This document shows, one piece after another, positions 59,740-64,000 of a stretch of DNA of 64,000 nt; positions within the stretch are counted from its first letter, which is position 1, and the number at the start of each line of letters is the position of its first letter. The notes beneath the pieces were generated by a model. It saw only the letters and a list, made by a program, of their open reading frames with translations. It ran no database searches and had not been told where the DNA came from. This DNA is from Osmia lignaria lignaria (taxonomy: Eukaryota; Arthropoda; Insecta; Hymenoptera; Megachilidae). A program made the translations under genes and the position numbers. The stretch is from assembly GCF_051020975.1 (NCBI RefSeq), contig NW_027478165.1, positions 898,001 to 962,000 on the forward strand, read 5' to 3'.

Positions 59740-61671
59740 TCAGATGCGCAGTTCTCGAGATATATCAAGATATTTAAAAGTTCCGAAGCCGCACCAACAT
59801 AATAGAGATACAGAAACACCGTGGCCCCTTTCTTTGAGATGACTCTGCACTATTGCGACCTGGAAATGCCACTTCCAGTTTAGCTGTGCAGAAGAAGAAC
59901 AACAAGAAGAAGAAATATCTCGAAATATGTCCGTTAGGCCCCTTCCCTTGAGATATATCTGCAAATATCTCGGAAACGAAGCGAGCTATGGCAAAATATT
60001 AAGAGACCTTTTTTCTAGAGAATTAAGTTTCCTACTTTTTATGTTCTATGATATTTTTTGATCAGATGCGTAGTTCTCGAGATATATCAAGATATTTAAA
60101 AGTTCCGAAGCCGCACCAACATAATAGAGATACAGAAACACCGTGGCCCCTTTCGTTGAGATAACTCTGCACTATTGCGAGCTGCAAATGCCACTTCCAG
60201 CTTAGCTGTGCAGAAGAAGAACAACAAGAAGAAGAAATATCTCGAAATATGTCCGTCAGGCCCCTTCCCTTGAGATAAATCTGCAAATATCTCGGAAACG
60301 AAGCGAGCTATGGCAAAATGTTAAGAGACCTTTTTTGTAGAGAATTAAGTTTCCTACTTTTTATGTTCTATGATATTTTTTGATCAGATGCGCAGTTCTC
60401 GAGATATATCAAGATATTTAAAAGTTCCGAAGCCGCACCAACATAATAGAGATACAGAAACACCGTGGCCCCTTTCTTTGAGATAACTCTGCACTATTGC
60501 GAGCTGCAAATGCCACTTCCAGCTTAGCTGTGCAGAAGAAGAACAACAAGAAGAAGAAATATCTCGAAATATGTCCGTCAGGCCCCTTCCCTTGAGATAA
60601 ATCTGGAAATATCTCGGAAACGAAGAGAGCTATGGCAGAATGTTAAGAGACCTTTTTTGTAGAGAATTAAGTTTCCTACTTTTTACGTTCTATGACATTT
60701 TTTGATCAGATGCGTAGTTCTCGAGATATATCAAGATATTTAAAAGTTCCGAAGCCGCACCAACATAATAGAGATACAGAAACACCGTGGCCCCTTTCTT
60801 TGAGATAACTCTGCACTATTGCGAGCTGCAAATGCCACTTCCAGCTTAGCTGTGCAGAAGAAGAACAACAAGAAGAAGAAGTATCTCGAAATATGTCCGT
60901 CAGGCCCCTTCCCTTGAGATAAATCTGCAAATATCTCGGAAACGAAGAGAGCTATGGCAAAATGTTAAGAGACCTTTTTTGTAGAGAATTAAGTTTCCTA
61001 CTTTTTATGTTCTATGATATTTTTTGATCAGATGCGTAGTTCTCGAGATATATCAAGATATTTAAAAGTTCCGAAGCCGCACCAACATAATAGAGATACA
61101 GAAACACCGTGGCCCCTTTCTTTGAGATGACTCTGCACTATGGCGACCTGGAAATGCCACTTCCAGTTTAGCTGTGCAGAAGAAGAACAACAAGAAGAAG
61201 AAATATCTCGAAATATGTCCGTTAGGCCCCTTCCCTTGAGATAAATCTGCAAATATCTCGGAAACGAAGCGAGCTATGGCAAAATATTAAGAGACCTTTT
61301 TTCTAGAGAATTAAGTTTCCTACTTTTTATGTTCTATGATATTTTTTGATCAGATGCGTAGTTCTCGAGATATATCAAGATATTTAAAAGTTCCGAAGCC
61401 CCACCAACATAATAGAGATACAGAAACACCGCGGCCCCTTTCTTTGAGATAACTCTGCACTATTGCGAGCTGCAAATGCCACTTCCAGCTTAGCTGTGCA
61501 GAAGAAGAACAACAAGAAGAAGAAATATCTCGAAATATGTCCGTCAGGCCCCTTCCCTTGAGATAAATCTGGAAATATCTCGGAAACGAAGAGAGCTATG
61601 GCAAAATGTTAAGAGACCTTTTTTGTAGAGAATTAAGTTTCCTACTTTTTACGTTCTATGACATTTTTTGA
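59740..61671. repeat. 6-monomer higher-order unit (1,932 bp), copy 2
   Basis: Matches 57808-59739 unit for unit with scattered differences: GATGCGCAG for GATGCGTAG at the first and third units, TTTCGTTGAG near 60,154, ACTATGGCGACC near 61,139, and CCCCACC with CCGCGGCC near 61,400-61,433. It is less homogeneous than the 11-monomer repeat at 37-47 kb. Confidence 0.75.
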
Positions 61672-63749
61672 TCAGATGCGTAGTTCTCGAGATATATCAA
61701 GATATTTAAAAGTTCCGAAGCCGCACCAACATAATAGAGATACAGAAACACCGTGGCCCCTTTCTTTGAGATAACTCTGCACTATTGCGAGCTGTAAATG
61801 CCACTTCCAGCTTAGCTGTGCAGATGAAGAACAACAAGAAGAAGAAATATCTTGAAATATGTCCGTCAGGCCCCTTCCCTTGAGATATATCTGCAAATAT
61901 CTCGGAAACGAAGCGAGCTATGGCAAAATGTTAAGAGACCTTTTTTGTCGAGAATTATGTTTCCTACAATTTATGTTCTATGATATTTTTTGATCAGAAG
62001 CGTAGTTTTCGAGATATATCGAGATATTTAAAAGTTCCGAAGCCGCACCAACATAATAGAGATACAGAAACACCGTGGCCCCTTTCTTTGAGATGACTCT
62101 GCACTCTTGCGAGCTGGAAATGCCACTTCCAGTTTAGCTGTGCAGAAGAAGAACAACAAGAAAAAGAAATATCTCGAAATATGTCCGTCAGGCCCCTTCC
62201 CTTGAGATAAATCTGCAAATATCTCGGAAACGAAGAGAGCTATGGCAAAATGTTAAGAGACCTTTTTTGTAGAGAATTAAGTTTCCTACTTTTCATGTTC
62301 TATGATATTTTTTGATCAGATGCGTAGTTCTCGAGATATATCAAGATATTTAAAAGTTCCGAAGCCGCACCAACATAATAGAGATACAGAAACACCGTGG
62401 CCCCTTTCTTTGAGATAACTCTGCACTATTGCGAGCTGCAAATGCCACTTCCAGCTTAGCTGTGCAGAAGAAGAACAACAAGAAGAAGAAATATCTCGAA
62501 ATATGTCCGTCAGACCCCTTCCCTCGAGATAAATCTGCAAATATCTCGGAAACGAAGAGAGCTATGGCAAAATGTTAAGAGACCTTTTTTGTAGAGAATT
62601 AAGTTTCCTACTTTTCATGTTCTATGATATTTTTTGATCAGATGCGTAGTTCTCGAGATATATCAAGATATTTAAAAGTTCCGAAGCCGCACCAACATAA
62701 TAGAGATACAGAAACACCGTGGCCCCTTTCTTTGAGATAACTCTGCACTATTGCGCGCTGCAAATGCCACTTCCAGCTTAGCTGTTCAGAAGGAGAACAA
62801 CAAGAAGAAGAAATATCTCGAAATATGTCCGTCAGGCCCCTTCCCTTGAGATAAATCTGGAAATATCTCGGAAACGAAGAGAGCTATGGCAAAATGTTAA
62901 GAGACCTTTTTTGTAGAGAATTAAGTTTCCTACTTTTTACGTTCTATGACATTTTTTGATCAGATGCGTAGTTCTCGAGATATATCAAGATATTTAAAAG
63001 TTCCGAAGCCGCACCAACATAATAGAGATACAGAAACACCGTGGCCCCTTTCTTTGAGATAACTCTGCACTATTGCGAGCTGTAAATGCCACTTCCAGCT
63101 TAGCTGTGCAGAAGAAGAACAACAAGAAGAAGAAATATCTCGAAATATGTCCGTCAGGCCCCTGCCCTTGAGATATATCTGCAAATATCTCGGAAACGAA
63201 GCGAGCTATGGCAAAATGTTAAGAGACCTTTTTTGTAGAGAATTATGTTTCCTACAATTTATGTTCTATGATATTTTTTGATCAGAAGCGTAGTTTTCGA
63301 GATATATCGAGATATTTAAAGGTTCCGAAGCCGCACCAACATAATAGAGATACAGAAACACCGTGGCCCCTTTCTTTGAGATAACTCTGCACTAGTGCGA
63401 GCCGCAAATGCCACTTCCAGCTTAGCTGTGCAGAAAGAAGAACAACAAGAAGAAGAAATATCTCGAAATATGTCCGTCAGGCCCCTTCCCTTGAGATAAA
63501 TCTGGAAATATCTCGGAAACGAAGAGAGCTATGGCAAAATGTTAAGAGACCTTTTTTGTAGAGAATTAAGTTTCCTACTTTTTACGTTCTATGACATTTT
63601 TTGATCAGATGCGTAGTTCTCGAGATATATCAAGATATTTAAAAGTTCCGAAGCCGCACCAACATAATAGAGATACAGAAACACCGTGGCCCCTTTCTTT
63701 GAGATAACTCTGCACTATTGCGAGCTGCAAATGCCACTTCCAGCTTAGC
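61672..63749. repeat. Copy of 56198-57800 with one extra monomer
   Basis: The units GCAGATGAAG/ATATCTTGAA, CACTCTTGCGAGCTGG, TTGCGCGCTG, GAGCTGTAAATG and AAAGGTTCC occur in the same order as at 56.2-57.8 kb. The offset is 5,474 bp before and 5,796 bp after an extra unit with CAGACCCC and CCCTCGAG at 62.3 kb. The array's only 1-bp insertion lies in this block. Confidence 0.75.
63431..63440. other. Single 1-bp insertion in the purine tract
   Basis: CAGAAAGAAG stands where every other unit has CAGAAGAAG or a point variant of it. This makes the monomer 323 bp long. It is the only length gain seen in the window and has not spread to any other unit. Confidence 0.9.
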
Positions 63750-64000
63750 TGTGCAGAAGAAGAACAACAAGAAGAAGAAATATCTCGAAATATGTCCGTC
63801 AGACCCCTTCCCTCGAGATAAATCTGCAAATATCTCGGAAACGAAGAGAGCTATGGCAAAATGTTAAGAGACCTTTTTTGTAGAGAATTAAGTTTCCTAC
63901 TTTTCATGTTCTATGATATTTTTTGATCAGATGCGTAGTTCTCGAGATATATCAAGATATTTAAAAGTTCCGAAGCCGCACCAACATAATAGAGATACAG
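63750..64000. repeat. Last, partial monomer, cut by the window end
   Basis: The unit starts with the same TGTGCAGAAG as base 1 and stops after 251 bp, at the bases that correspond to 251 of the reference copy. It belongs to the right-hand subfamily with CAGACCCC and CTCGAGATAAATC in sub-repeat B, a type also present about 1.3 kb upstream. The array clearly continues beyond the window. Confidence 0.95.

Larger units (their letters stand above)
1..64000. repeat. 322-bp satellite DNA array, head-to-tail, filling the whole window
   Basis: The same 322-bp unit repeats from the first base to the last with no unrelated sequence between copies and no change of orientation. Taking the TGTGCAGAAG at base 1 as the unit start, copies begin at 1, 323, 645 and so on, giving 198 complete units and a final partial one. 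The register slips by only a net 7 bp over the window (eight 1-bp deletions, one 1-bp insertion). Copies differ by scattered substitutions that group into subfamilies, and the subfamilies are ordered into higher-order repeats. Long homogeneous arrays of this kind are known from eukaryotic centromeric and pericentromeric heterochromatin; that placement is inference here. I do not recognise the satellite family or the species. Both array ends lie outside the window. Confidence 0.98.

Noticed and set aside
1..64000. CRISPR array
   Set aside because: The repeating unit is 322 bp and contiguous; there are no short repeats separated by unique spacers and no cas-like genes.
1..64000. rDNA intergenic spacer or other gene-bearing tandem repeat
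   Set aside because: No rRNA, tRNA, snRNA or histone gene sequence could be recognised in the monomer or between monomers.
1..64000. Transposon insertion, long terminal repeats or target-site duplications
   Set aside because: The 322-bp register is never interrupted by more than 1 bp, so no element has inserted in this window.

Overview
The whole 64,000-base window is one uninterrupted head-to-tail tandem array of a 322-bp satellite monomer. There are about 198.8 monomers, all in the same orientation. The array runs off both ends of the window, so neither boundary is visible. The monomer is about 39% GC (127 of 322 bases counted in the first copy). I found no gene, RNA gene, transposon, CRISPR array or unique-sequence interruption. 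The window therefore suggests eukaryotic pericentromeric, centromeric or other heterochromatic satellite DNA. I cannot name the organism; an arthropod-like genome is only a guess.

Layout. At 1-13 kb, blocks recur every 3, 8 and 7 monomers. At 13-34 kb there is a patchwork of long internal duplications; for example, 15.3-18.4 kb is repeated at 29.8-32.9 kb. At 34.6-46.9 kb lies the most homogeneous part: a 3,540-bp, 11-monomer higher-order repeat (HOR) in about 2.7 tandem copies with no mismatch noticed on reading, preceded by a 1,610-bp 5-monomer tandem duplication whose crossover falls within about 70 bp. At 48.5-55 kb a 10-monomer HOR is followed by a 9-monomer copy of itself. At 55-64 kb a younger-looking subfamily is organised in multiples of 3 and 6 monomers.

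Diagnostic variants come in haplotype blocks that are shuffled between monomers, as expected from unequal crossover and gene conversion. Length is nearly invariant: I see only three length alleles, each of 1 bp. Two are deletions copied along with their HORs, and one is a single-copy insertion.

Inside the monomer there is an old internal duplication (24 of 27 matching bases), a ten-base motif AAATATCTCG present up to four times (two per strand), a purine-rich GAA/CAA tract and a short hairpin. Recurrent 65- to 84-codon open frames exist on both strands. They start only at TTG or GTG, break freely between copies and are carried by a unit whose length is not a multiple of three, so I do not call them genes.
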